A stretch of 64,000 nucleotides of DNA from Streptomyces mashuensis (GTDB lineage: Bacteria > Actinomycetota > Actinomycetes > Streptomycetales > Streptomycetaceae): the NCBI RefSeq assembly GCF_014654785.1, contig NZ_BNBD01000001.1:1116001-1180000 (forward strand), in the 5' to 3' direction. Position numbers and translations under genes: made by a program. The notes beneath the pieces were generated by a model that was not told the origin of the DNA, ran no database searches, and saw only the letters and a list, made by a program, of their open reading frames with translations. Numbering within the stretch: the first letter of the stretch is position 1; each line of letters starts with the position of its first letter. Positions 35,099-44,700 of the stretch are shown here, in pieces.

Positions 35099-35878
35099 TC
35101 AGCCGGCCAGCCCCGCCGGGTCCAGCCGCCGTACGTCGTACCGGCTGCTCAGCGCACCGCGCACGGCGGCCGCCGCGTGCCCGGCGCCGACCGGTACGTC
35201 GACCACCGTCCAGCCCTCGGGCCAGGCCGGGGCGCCCGGGCCGCCGTTGCCCAGGTAGTCGAGGTCCAGTTCGCGGCCGAGGCCGGTGCCCAGGCCCTTG
35301 AGGTACGCCTCCTTGCGCACCCACAGCCGGGCGAAGACCGCCGCGCGCCGCTCCGGCGGCGCGGCCGCGACCTCCTCGCGCTCCGCCGGGTGCAGCGCCG
35401 CCGAGACGTCCCGCACGGTGCTCTCCGCGGGCGGTTCCTCGACGTCCACGCCGACCGCCCCGGCGGCCACGCCCAGCAGGACCAGGCCGCCGCCGTGCGA
35501 CAGCGAGAAGTGCGGTGCGCCGGGCGCGGCCACGGCGGGCCGGCCGTGGTCCTCGCCGCAGCAGGGGCACGGCTCGCGGGTGAACTCCACGTCGCCGGGC
35601 GGCAGATGGAGGTACGCGCCGAGGACGCGGCGCAGCATCAGGTGGGCGGCGACGTACCGGACCCGGTCGGTGTCGCGGACGAACGCCGCGGCGCGGGCGC
35701 GCTCCCCGGCGTCGAGCGGGGCGAGGTCGAGGGCGGCCGCGGCCGGCCAGGGGTCGGGGACGTGCAGCAGCCACAGGTCGAGGGCGCCGGGCGCCGGCGC
35801 GTCCAGGGTCGTCGGCCAGGGCGTGCGGGCGGCGGTTTCCGGGTGGCGGGTGACGGCGGGGTCGAAGGGTGACGGCAC
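35099..35878 (-). CDS. 4'-phosphopantetheinyl transferase, Sfp type
   Basis: The protein transfers phosphopantetheine from CoA to carrier-protein serines. The diagnostic pair is present: GVDVEEP, then WVRKEAYLKGLGTGLGRE about 50 residues later. HFSLSHGGGLVLLGVA is the third block. A CPCCGEDHG cysteine cluster near the middle is common in actinobacterial Sfp-like enzymes. I chose the GTG at 35876-35878 (259 residues), which has GGAG at good spacing. An ATG at 35986 would add 36 residues of poor codon bias that cover a perfect palindrome. It could serve the NRPS at the right of the window (inference). Confidence 0.85.
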   Translation of the reverse strand: MPSPFDPAVTRHPETAARTPWPTTLDAPAPGALDLWLLHVPDPWPAAAALDLAPLDAGERARAAAFVRDTDRVRYVAAHLMLRRVLGAYLHLPPGDVEFTREPCPCCGEDHGRPAVAAPGAPHFSLSHGGGLVLLGVAAGAVGVDVEEPPAESTVRDVSAALHPAEREEVAAAPPERRAAVFARLWVRKEAYLKGLGTGLGRELDLDYLGNGGPGAPAWPEGWTVVDVPVGAGHAAAAVRGALSSRYDVRRLDPAGLAG

Positions 35879-35942
35879 GAAATCGCTCCGGTCGTGGGTT
35901 TCCGTTGGTCGGTCGGTGACGGGCGAACGCCGCAGCGTACCG

Positions 35943-35956
35943 GAGACATATGTCTC
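35943..35956. promoter_or_regulatory. Perfect 14-bp palindrome upstream of the transferase and cholesterol oxidase genes
   Basis: GAGACATATGTCTC is fully symmetric, and flanking bases do not extend it. It lies in the divergent region between the two genes (35879-36130) and has the look of a dimeric repressor site. No regulator gene is adjacent. Confidence 0.5.
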
Positions 35957-36088
35957 GTGCAGACCGTGCCGTATCGATGTGGTCATGAGTCGATCAATTC
36001 CGGACAGGTCCGCTCAGTTCCAGCCTCGACCCGGTCTGCGGGAGATTGACACCCCTTCTTGATCTCCCTAGCGTCACCGGCGGCGTGA

Positions 36089-37786
<1,698 letters not shown>

Positions 37787-37807
37787 GGAAACGATCCTTC
37801 GGGGCAT

Positions 37808-37850
37808 GACGGGCGGGGCGCCACCCAGTGAGGGTGGCGCCCCGCCCGTC
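37808..37850. terminator. Strong bidirectional terminator
   Basis: A perfect 19-bp stem, with arms 37808-37826 and 37832-37850 and an AGTGA loop, stands between the cholesterol oxidase gene and the leftward PIG-L gene and can serve both. It is the strongest hairpin in the window. Confidence 0.92.
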
Positions 37851-37865
37851 GTTGTGCCCCTGGGC

Positions 37866-40049
37866 TCAGGAGGACTCGGTGTCCCGCAGCACCTTGCCGT
37901 CGTGGGCGAACCAGTCGCCGAACGGCGCCTGGGCGGTGCCCTGCGAGCGGCTGCTGCTGAGCCGGCCGTCCATGCCGAGGACCACCGCGACCGTACGGCC
38001 CTTGGCGTCCTGCGCCAGCGCGGGCGTCCCGCGGTACGGCACGCCGCCGTCGACCCACGGCCCCGGGCGGCCCGAGCCCGCGGCGAGCCGGACCCGGCCC
38101 TTGTCGTCGCGCGCGGCCAGCACCGTCGAGGAGTTGGCGCCCTGCGCGAGCGACACGCGGCCGTAGCCGCCCATCGCGTCGCACTGCACCGTGACCCGCC
38201 AGCCGCCCTGCTCCCGCAGGTCGGCGATGACCACCCGCGCGGTGACCGGCTGGCGCATGGCCAGGCGCATCCCGCCGCCCTTCAGCGGCGCCAGCGTCAG
38301 GCTGCCCGTGGTGGCCGGCAGGCGCGTCGGGTCGGCCTTGCGGAACGAGTCGCCGGACTCCTCCGCCACCCAGTGGTGCACGGTCTTGGTGTCCGCCGCC
38401 ACGACGTGCACCCGGCCCTGCGCGTCCACGGCCGCGTCGATGCCGTCCTGGACCCGTACGGGCTTCCCGCCGCCGGTGGGCAGCTGCTGCCACTCCGACC
38501 ACTCGCCGTCGCCGGCGGCGGAGCGGAAGGCCACCCCGCCCTCCCAGGTCTTGACGAAGACGTGCAGGGCGCCGTCCTTGCCGGTCACCGCCACCGGGTA
38601 GCCGACCTCCAGCGACCGCTCCGGGTCGCTCTCGGGCGAGCCCAGCGACTCCCACCGGCCGAAGGACGGCGTGCCGTTCGCGTCCGTGCCCTTCTGCGCG
38701 GCGCTGACGATCTCCCGGCGGTAGTCCTTGCCGCCGGCCGGGCCGGGCAGCACCGTGCGCACCGAGAACAGCCGCAGCGTGCCGTCGTTCAGGCGCAGCG
38801 CCTGCACCTGGCCCTCCAGCATCGAGCCGCCGGCCGACACGGGGCCCGACCACACGCCGCTGCCGGGCCGGGTCTCGGTCCAGCACTGGGCCTGCCCGTC
38901 GAGGAGCGCGACGGCCACGAGCCGGCCGTCGGGCAGCGGGTGCACCCAGTGCTGGGTGCCGGTGGCCCGGTGGCGGAGGTTGAAGGACCAGCGGCTGTCC
39001 TTGGAGCGGGCGCCGACCTTGCGGTCGCCGCAGCCGTTGGGGTCGCCGCAGTCCTTGCCGTCGGCCCAGCCGTAGACGTCGAGGATCTTGACCTTGTGGT
39101 CGATGGTGGGGCGGTCCAGGTTGCTGGGCAGCGTGTCGACCTCGTAGCCCACGTAGCTGTCCACGGCCGTGGGGCGCGCGTGCTTGCGGCCCCAGTACTG
39201 GGCCAGCGCGGCCTGCGCGAAGCGCGCCGAGGCCGTGTGGTCCTGGTGGTCGTGGCTGAAGATGCCCTGGAGCTCCGGCGGCGTGTCCGCGTAGTGCGGC
39301 TGCTTGGCCAGGTGCGTGGGCGTGGGGTCCAGGGTGCGCACGACCGTCGGCCGGTAGCGGTCCAGCACGGCCGTGAGCGAGTCGATCACCTGCTGGCGGC
39401 TGTAGCTGTACGCGCGGCGCACCGGGCCGGAGGCCGGCGCCATCGTGGTGAGCGTGGGCGTGGCACCGAGCCACAGGCCGCGCAGGCACTCGCGGACCGG
39501 GTTCTTGATGTACCGGGCCTCGACCAGCTCCATGAAGATCAGCTGGATGTGCGGGGCCGCCTTGAGGCTCTGCACCTCGACCTCGAGGCCGGGCATCAGC
39601 GACACGGCCTCCACCGTCCAGGGGCTGAGCCAGTCACCGGTGGCCATCTGGGCGGTCGCCTCGCGCAGGCCGTTGATCCGGGCGCGGGCGAACTCCGGGC
39701 GCTTCTCGGGCATCCGGGAGTAGCCCGGGGTGCGGGTGAGCGCGTTGCGGCCGTCGGACTCGCCGCCCGTCATGCAGACGGTCACCGAGGGGGCGCCGCT
39801 GCGTATGGACTGCTCGAGCTCCGGGTTCATGAAGTACAGCGAGTCGTCGGCGTGCGCCATGATGTGCACGAACGACTCCGAGGTGACGGCCTTCGCGGGC
39901 CGCGCGGGGAACTCCCCGCCCTGGTGTCCCTTTTCGGCACCGGGGGCCAGCCACTCCCAGGCCCCCACCGCGCCCGCTCCGACGACCAGGCCACCACCGG
40001 CGACCTGAAGCACGCGTCGACGGGGTATTCGCCCTGGCACAGGGGTCAC
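37866..40049 (-). CDS. Secreted PIG-L deacetylase fused to a beta-propeller
   Basis: The 727-residue protein has a TAT-type signal (IPRRRVLQVAGGGLVVGAG) and then a PIG-L/LmbE-like zinc deacetylase domain (about 55-330). The metal and catalytic motifs are HIMAHADDSLYF near residue 65 and FSHDHQDHTASAR near residue 275. The C-terminal half (about 360-720) has repeated W/F-rich blades of the PLL/DUF346 propeller type (FGRWESLG, WSEWQQLP, FGDWFAHDG), likely a carbohydrate-binding platform. The natural substrate is presumably an N-acetyl sugar outside the cell. The start is a GTG. The gene is monocistronic. Confidence 0.88.
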   Translation of the reverse strand: MTPVPGRIPRRRVLQVAGGGLVVGAGAVGAWEWLAPGAEKGHQGGEFPARPAKAVTSESFVHIMAHADDSLYFMNPELEQSIRSGAPSVTVCMTGGESDGRNALTRTPGYSRMPEKRPEFARARINGLREATAQMATGDWLSPWTVEAVSLMPGLEVEVQSLKAAPHIQLIFMELVEARYIKNPVRECLRGLWLGATPTLTTMAPASGPVRRAYSYSRQQVIDSLTAVLDRYRPTVVRTLDPTPTHLAKQPHYADTPPELQGIFSHDHQDHTASARFAQAALAQYWGRKHARPTAVDSYVGYEVDTLPSNLDRPTIDHKVKILDVYGWADGKDCGDPNGCGDRKVGARSKDSRWSFNLRHRATGTQHWVHPLPDGRLVAVALLDGQAQCWTETRPGSGVWSGPVSAGGSMLEGQVQALRLNDGTLRLFSVRTVLPGPAGGKDYRREIVSAAQKGTDANGTPSFGRWESLGSPESDPERSLEVGYPVAVTGKDGALHVFVKTWEGGVAFRSAAGDGEWSEWQQLPTGGGKPVRVQDGIDAAVDAQGRVHVVAADTKTVHHWVAEESGDSFRKADPTRLPATTGSLTLAPLKGGGMRLAMRQPVTARVVIADLREQGGWRVTVQCDAMGGYGRVSLAQGANSSTVLAARDDKGRVRLAAGSGRPGPWVDGGVPYRGTPALAQDAKGRTVAVVLGMDGRLSSSRSQGTAQAPFGDWFAHDGKVLRDTESS

Positions 40050-40252
40050 TCCTTCGTTCCGCGCGGCGGGCGCGCGGGAGTTGGCGGTTGGCTGGCATAA
40101 AGGGGCTGATCAAGGGCGCGTCGCCCGCGTGATCATGAGGTTGATCCTATGATCCGCAAACCGCTGTTTCCCTGCTGTTGTGTAACAGCCGTGCCACGGC
40201 GAGCCATAGATTCCCGCGCGATTGGGCAAACGTGCCGTTACTTGCGGTACGA

Positions 40253-40294
40253 GTCACCGTTGGTGACCGATATCTACCGGAACGTGCACGTTCC
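40253..40294. promoter_or_regulatory. Paired inverted repeats upstream of the PIG-L gene
   Basis: GTCACC-GTT-GGTGAC (40253-40267) is followed after 11 bases by GGAACGTGCACGTTCC (40279-40294), a perfect 16-bp palindrome. They sit in the 356-base gap 40050-40405, which is A/T-richer than its flanks and has no gene I can support. The left part of the gap should contain the PIG-L promoter. Binding proteins are unknown. Confidence 0.55.
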
Positions 40295-40332
40295 CTGAGT
40301 GTCGTGCTCCGGACAATGCGGGTCCCAGGACA

Positions 40333-40369
40333 GCGCCCCCGGCCCGGCGCGGGCAAGGGCCGGGGGCGC
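40333..40369 (-). terminator. Terminator after the GNAT gene
   Basis: A perfect 13-bp stem (GCGCCCCCGGCCC with GGGCCGGGGGCGC) with an 11-base loop lies just beyond the stop of the leftward acetyltransferase gene. Confidence 0.85.
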
Positions 40370-40405
40370 GATTCGCCCGAAGGAGCGCGGGCGGGGCGGG
40401 GTCGC

Positions 40406-41008
40406 TCAGCCCGCCGGCGGCCGGTCGCCGAGGATGCGCTGGTACAGCCGGTGGTCGCGCCAGGCGTCGTTGATGTGCAGGTAGTTGCGGGCGATGCCGA
40501 TCGGCTCGAACCCGCACTTGGCCAGGACCCGCTGCGAGGCGGTGTTGTCCAGGAGCGTCCCCGCCTCGACGCGGTGCAGGCCCAGCCGCTCGTACGCGTC
40601 GGTGCACACCGCCGACACCGCGGCAGTGGCCAGGCCGCGCCCGGTGTGGCCGGCGTCGATCCAGTAGCCGAGGTTGGTGCTGTGGAAGGCGCCGTGGACG
40701 ATGTTGTTGAGGTTCACCACGCCGACGATCTCCCCGCGGTCGTCGTCCTCGGCCAGGACCCAGGGCATCACGCGCCGCTCGCGCCGCAGCGCCTCCAGGT
40801 CGCGCAGCCGGGCCGCCTGCCCCTCGGTGGTGTAGAAGACCTCGGGCCGGCGGGGGTCCCAGGGGCGCAGGTGGTCCCGGTTGCGGCGGTAGGCGCGGGC
40901 GAGCGTCTCCGCGTCGTCCGGGGAGACGGGCCGCAGGACGACACCGGGGACCGCCTCGTACCGAGGCTCCCGGTCCCGGTCGTGCGGGGCGTTCTGCTCA
41001 TCGATCAT
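40406..41008 (-). CDS. GNAT acetyltransferase, RimJ/RimL type
   Basis: The 200-residue enzyme has the acetyl-CoA-binding fold of ribosomal-protein or small-molecule N-acetyltransferases. Strand 4 and the P-loop are LGYWIDAGHTGRGLATAA (G-x-G-x-G/A), followed by LHRVEAGTLLDNTASQRVLAKCGF, the RimJ/RimL hallmark. The start MIDEQNAP at 41008 is preferred; an ATG 36 bases upstream is also in frame. The acceptor is unknown. It is transcribed alone and ends at a strong hairpin. Confidence 0.92.
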   Translation of the reverse strand: MIDEQNAPHDRDREPRYEAVPGVVLRPVSPDDAETLARAYRRNRDHLRPWDPRRPEVFYTTEGQAARLRDLEALRRERRVMPWVLAEDDDRGEIVGVVNLNNIVHGAFHSTNLGYWIDAGHTGRGLATAAVSAVCTDAYERLGLHRVEAGTLLDNTASQRVLAKCGFEPIGIARNYLHINDAWRDHRLYQRILGDRPPAG

Positions 41009-41120
41009 GGGCCCACGGTAGGACGTCGGGGTACGCGTGCCCACACGATTTCCCGGTGGGGGCGTCCCGGCCCCCGGCCGGGGCGGCCGGCGGGGGGCCG
41101 GAGGAGCGGGGCCGGTGGGG

Positions 41121-41945
41121 TCAGCGCCCGCCCGGGCCCGGGCTCCGCTCCGCGTCCGGGGCGCACACGCCCGGCAGCCGGAGTCGGTGGCGGGGCTCGC
41201 CGCGCGACGGGTGGCTCGCGGCCGGCTCCTCGGGGTCCGCGCCGGCGCCGCGCGTCACGTGGCCGGCCGGGGCGGCGGGGGAGGAGTCCTGGTCCCGCAC
41301 CATCTTCACGCCGCCGAGCACCACGCCGACCAGCGTGACGAACGCCGCGAACAGGGCGATGCGCTCGGTGCGGCTCCACGGCGGCCGGGCGTCCGCGTCG
41401 AGCAGGACGTACGACGAGAGGGACTTGGCGACCCACAGCAGCAGCCCCGTGACCACGGCCAGCTGGGCGCCCGCGACCAGCCACCCCCAGCCGCCCAGCT
41501 GCCACCAGGCGAGGCAGGCCGAGACGTCCGCCACCGCCAGCAGCGGCAGGGCCACCCGCAGGCTCTTCCGCAGCCGGTGCGGGACGTGCCGGCTCGCCCA
41601 GGAGCGGCGGCGGTCCAGGATGCGGCGGACGTCCCCGCACAGGCCGTCGGCGAAGTATCCCTCGCCGTCAGCAGACATCCTGATCCGGTCGGGATGGATC
41701 TCCAGCGCGAAAGATTCCTTTCCATTCTGCGCGGCGATCGAAAAAGTTCTGACAATGTCCGGTGATCCGGCGGATCGCGTTACCTTCTCCAAGGAGCTTT
41801 CGGTGTAGACGTTGTTGCCGATGCCTATGGAGAACTCCCGCATGGAGGGCGAGGGGAAGTGCTGCCTCAGGGTCTCGACGATGTCGTCGATCTGACCCTT
41901 CGAGACCGGACGCCCGGAAAGCTCGTGAGAAGCCTTGCGCGCCAT
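41121..41945 (-). CDS. Membrane protein of unknown function
   Basis: The 274-residue protein begins MARKASHELSGRPVS. It has a soluble, charged N-terminal half (residues 1-140) with IGIGNNVYTESS and FALEIHPDRIRMSADGEG elements, and three likely membrane spans (about 148-165, 168-190 and 212-232). A Pro/Arg-rich tail follows. No family recognised. The N-terminal codons are less G/C-ended than those of neighbours, which may indicate recent acquisition. It lies between the polyprenyl synthase and GNAT genes, all leftward, but gaps of over 100 bases separate them. Confidence 0.65.
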   Translation of the reverse strand: MARKASHELSGRPVSKGQIDDIVETLRQHFPSPSMREFSIGIGNNVYTESSLEKVTRSAGSPDIVRTFSIAAQNGKESFALEIHPDRIRMSADGEGYFADGLCGDVRRILDRRRSWASRHVPHRLRKSLRVALPLLAVADVSACLAWWQLGGWGWLVAGAQLAVVTGLLLWVAKSLSSYVLLDADARPPWSRTERIALFAAFVTLVGVVLGGVKMVRDQDSSPAAPAGHVTRGAGADPEEPAASHPSRGEPRHRLRLPGVCAPDAERSPGPGGR

Positions 41946-42204
41946 GAGCCGTTGGACCTTTCGCTCGATCGGCTCGTCGGTCGGCCGGTACGACGGAAGC
42001 CCGCTTCGTCGGGGGCGTACACGTACGCGGCCGAGGTCCAGGACCATGCGGAACGCGGCATGCCTCAACCCAACGCGTAGGTTACGGCATGAACTCCGTG
42101 TGAACAGAGCCGCTTTGGACCGCTCGCTGCAGAAATGATTCCGCAGCGCTCGGACCCTGAATTTCTCACCCCCGGCACCGGGCGCCGGCCGTGACTGCGG
42201 AGCG

Positions 42205-43239
42205 TCACAGCCGCCGGTCCACCAGGAAGTCCGTGAGCTCCAGCAGCTCCCCGACGACCTCCTGACGGAAGGGGGCGTGCGTGAAATACTCCCGCGCCGC
42301 ATCCGCGCACCCGCGCGCCCGGTCGAGGGCGAACTGCCGTCCGCCCGCCTCCTCCACGAGCACGGCGGCCTCCGCGGCCGTGGCCGGGTCCAGCGCCGTG
42401 CCCGCCCCCAGCAGCACCGCCAGCCGCCGGGACGCCGCCGTGCCCGCCGCGAGGGCCGCCAGCACCGGCAGCGTCTTCTTCCCGCGCACCAGGTCCGCCA
42501 GCACCGGCTTGCCCGTGGCCGCCGGGTCGCCCCAGATGCCCAGCAGGTCGTCCACGGCCTGGAAGGCCGTGCCCAGTTCACGGCCCGCCCGCGCCAGCAC
42601 CTCCACCAGCGGCGCCGGAGCACCCCCCAGCACCGGCCCCAGGGCCAGCGCGCACGCCAGCAGCGAGCCCGTCTTGCCGGCCGCCATGGCCTCGTACTCC
42701 GCGACCGCCACCGCCTCCGGGCCCGTCCACGGCCGGTCCTCGAAGAGCAGGTCGTCGGCCTGGCCGGCCACCAGCTCCCGCAGCGCCGCACCCACCCGCC
42801 GCACCGCCGCCGCGCCGTGCCGGCCACCGCCCGCCAGCGTCTCCACGGCCAGCGCGAACAGCGCGTCCCCCGCGAGCACCGCCGGGCCCGTGCCGAACGC
42901 CTGCCAGGCGCTCGCCCGGTGCCGGCGCCGCTCGTCGCCGTCCATCACGTCGTCGTGCACCAGCGAGAAGGTGTGCACCAGCTCCACCGCGACCGCCGCC
43001 GGCACCGCGTGCTCCGCGGCGACGCCCACGGCCTCGGTGCCCAGCACCACCAGGGCCGGCCGCACGCCCTTGCCGCCGCCCCCGGGCAGCGGCACGCCGT
43101 CCGCGTCGCACCAGCCCAGCGCGTACGACGCCATGCGGCGCGGCCAGGGGTGCAGTTCCCCGACCGCGGCCCGCAGGGCCGGCTCGACCAGCTCGCGGCT
43201 GCGCTCCAGCACACGCGGCCGGTCCAGGACCGGCGCCAC
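42205..43239 (-). CDS. Polyprenyl (geranylgeranyl-type) diphosphate synthase
   Basis: The 344-residue trans-prenyltransferase has both aspartate motifs: LVHDDVMDGDERRRH (DDxxD at 96-100) and AFQAVDDLLGIWGD (second motif starting at 230). The GKGVRPALV lysine/arginine block is near residue 57. Bulky residues just before the first motif (His-Thr-Phe-Ser-Leu) are compatible with a C15-C20 product, but length cannot be fixed by eye. The start is a GTG two bases past the stop of the TPR gene, so the two are coupled. No terpene cyclase or encapsulin gene is beside it. Confidence 0.92.
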   Translation of the reverse strand: MAPVLDRPRVLERSRELVEPALRAAVGELHPWPRRMASYALGWCDADGVPLPGGGGKGVRPALVVLGTEAVGVAAEHAVPAAVAVELVHTFSLVHDDVMDGDERRRHRASAWQAFGTGPAVLAGDALFALAVETLAGGGRHGAAAVRRVGAALRELVAGQADDLLFEDRPWTGPEAVAVAEYEAMAAGKTGSLLACALALGPVLGGAPAPLVEVLARAGRELGTAFQAVDDLLGIWGDPAATGKPVLADLVRGKKTLPVLAALAAGTAASRRLAVLLGAGTALDPATAAEAAVLVEEAGGRQFALDRARGCADAAREYFTHAPFRQEVVGELLELTDFLVDRRL

Positions 43240-43240
43240 C

Positions 43241-44290
43241 TCAGCGCCCCGCCCCGGCGCCGGCGGCCACCGGCTCCAGCAGCTCGGCCCGCGCCCGTTC
43301 GACCATCTCCCGCGTGTGGTGCAGGCCCCGTCCGCGCAGCGTGCCGGCCAGCGCGTCGAGGTCGGCCGCGGTCTCCTCGGGCGCCCGGCCCAGCCGCGCC
43401 CGCGACTTGACCAGGCCCAGCGTCGCCAGGGCCGTGCCGCGCGGCTCCGCCATGGCGCGGAACTCCTCCAGCGCCGCCTCGTACGCCGTGCGCGCCTCCT
43501 CGTAACGCGCCGCGCGGTAGAGGACGTTGCCGCGCATCTTGCGGTTGTAGGCCAGCGCACCGGCCAGGCTCATCCGGCGGCAGATCCCCTCCGCCTCCGT
43601 CAGCAGCGCCAGCGCCTCCTCGCTACGGCCGTGCAGGGACACCACGTCGGCTATGCCGCGCAACGCCCAGGCGTGGCCGCGGGCGTCGTCGGCGGTCCGC
43701 GCTATCTCCGCGGCCTCCTCGAACAGCGCGAGCGCCTTGTCGTACGCGCCGGTGTTGCGGTGGATCTGGGCGATGCCCTCCAGCGCCCAGACCGTGTGCC
43801 GGGCCTCGCCACGGCGTCTCGCCTCGGCGAGCAGCTGCTCGTGCAGCTCGGCCACGGCCGCGTAGTCGCCCTGGATGCGCCCGGTCTCGGCGAGCCCGGC
43901 GAGCGCGTAGCCGCGCGCCACGACGTCGTCGCCGCGCGCGGCCAGTTCCGCGGCGAGCGTCAGCAGCCGCCGGGCCAGCGCCAGCGCCCCGCGCTGCCGG
44001 GCCAGGGTGCCGCCGCTCCACACGGCCCAGGCCATCGCGCCCTGGTGGCCGGCGGCGCGCGCCGCGCGGTAGCCGGCCCGCCAGGCCCGTTCGGCCTCCT
44101 CGACCAGGCCCAGCCGCCGGCTGGACTCGGCGACGGCGAGCTGGGCGTGCGCCGCCTCCAGCGGGTCGCCGGACTCCTCGGCCCGGCGGAGCTGGCCGAG
44201 CGCGGCCTCGCGCACCTCTTCCAGTGAGGAGTTGACCGAGAGCGCGCCGAGCGCGCCGCGGTACTCCGGAGCGAATGCCTTGCCGTACAT
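43241..44290 (-). CDS. Tetratricopeptide-repeat protein
   Basis: The 349-residue protein is made almost entirely of helical TPR units, for example AEESGDPLEAAHAQLAVAES, HTVWALEGIAQIHRNTGAYD and HAWALRGIADVVSLHGRSEE. They are spaced about 40 residues apart, with the W/LG/Y/A/P pattern in degenerate form. No signal peptide, membrane span or DNA-binding domain is present, so it is a cytoplasmic protein-interaction scaffold. Its near-contact with the prenyl synthase gene suggests the two products act together (inference). The start is an ATG. Confidence 0.88.
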   Translation of the reverse strand: MYGKAFAPEYRGALGALSVNSSLEEVREAALGQLRRAEESGDPLEAAHAQLAVAESSRRLGLVEEAERAWRAGYRAARAAGHQGAMAWAVWSGGTLARQRGALALARRLLTLAAELAARGDDVVARGYALAGLAETGRIQGDYAAVAELHEQLLAEARRRGEARHTVWALEGIAQIHRNTGAYDKALALFEEAAEIARTADDARGHAWALRGIADVVSLHGRSEEALALLTEAEGICRRMSLAGALAYNRKMRGNVLYRAARYEEARTAYEAALEEFRAMAEPRGTALATLGLVKSRARLGRAPEETAADLDALAGTLRGRGLHHTREMVERARAELLEPVAAGAGAGR

Positions 44291-44609
44291 GCGGTCCCCT
44301 CGTGCTGCGTGGTGCGCGCCGGCCCCTGACGTGGCCGACGCGGCGACGGGCGCGGCCCCCGCACCCGTCCGGTCATGATCGACAACCTAAGCCGGGCAGG
44401 GGGACGGGAACATCCGTCCGCGAGGCGGTCCGGCGTCCGACCGGAGAGGGGGAGCAGGGCCCAGGGTCATCCCCGAGTCGTACGGGAACGTCAGATTCCG
44501 GACGGATCCGGGCCGGGGGATGGCCGGAACCCGGCGGTCCGGCCGCGCGGTGACCGCAGGCGCACGGACCGTGCCCGGACGGCTGATAGCTTCTCGGCGT
44601 TGATCATCC
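44291..44609. other. Gene-free region between the TPR and phospholipase genes
   Basis: This divergent spacer holds the leftward promoter for the TPR-prenyl synthase pair and the rightward promoter for phospholipase D. I see no coding frame with domain content and no strong hairpin. The only notable element is the tandem repeat that follows at 44610. Confidence 0.5.
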
Positions 44610-44642
44610 GTTCACCCGCAGGTCACCCCCGAGTCGCCGTGC
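44610..44642 (+). promoter_or_regulatory. PHO-box-like tandem 11-bp repeats
   Basis: GTTCACCCGCA and GGTCACCCCCG are adjacent 11-bp direct repeats fitting the Streptomyces PhoP unit consensus (G-G/T-TCAYYYR-G/C-G). A third, weaker unit, AGTCGCCGTGC, follows without a gap. They lie 58 bases upstream of the phospholipase D start. Control by phosphate limitation is the natural reading. Confidence 0.7.
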
Positions 44643-44700
44643 CGTGACGGACCGTCAGCCATTCACCCCCGAAAAATCACTGCATGTCGAAGGATGCACC

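Noticed and set aside
43239-44290. Family 2 encapsulin cargo operon around the prenyl synthase
   Set aside because: The prenyl synthase lacks a long disordered N-terminal targeting region and no shell-protein gene is adjacent; the neighbour is a TPR protein.
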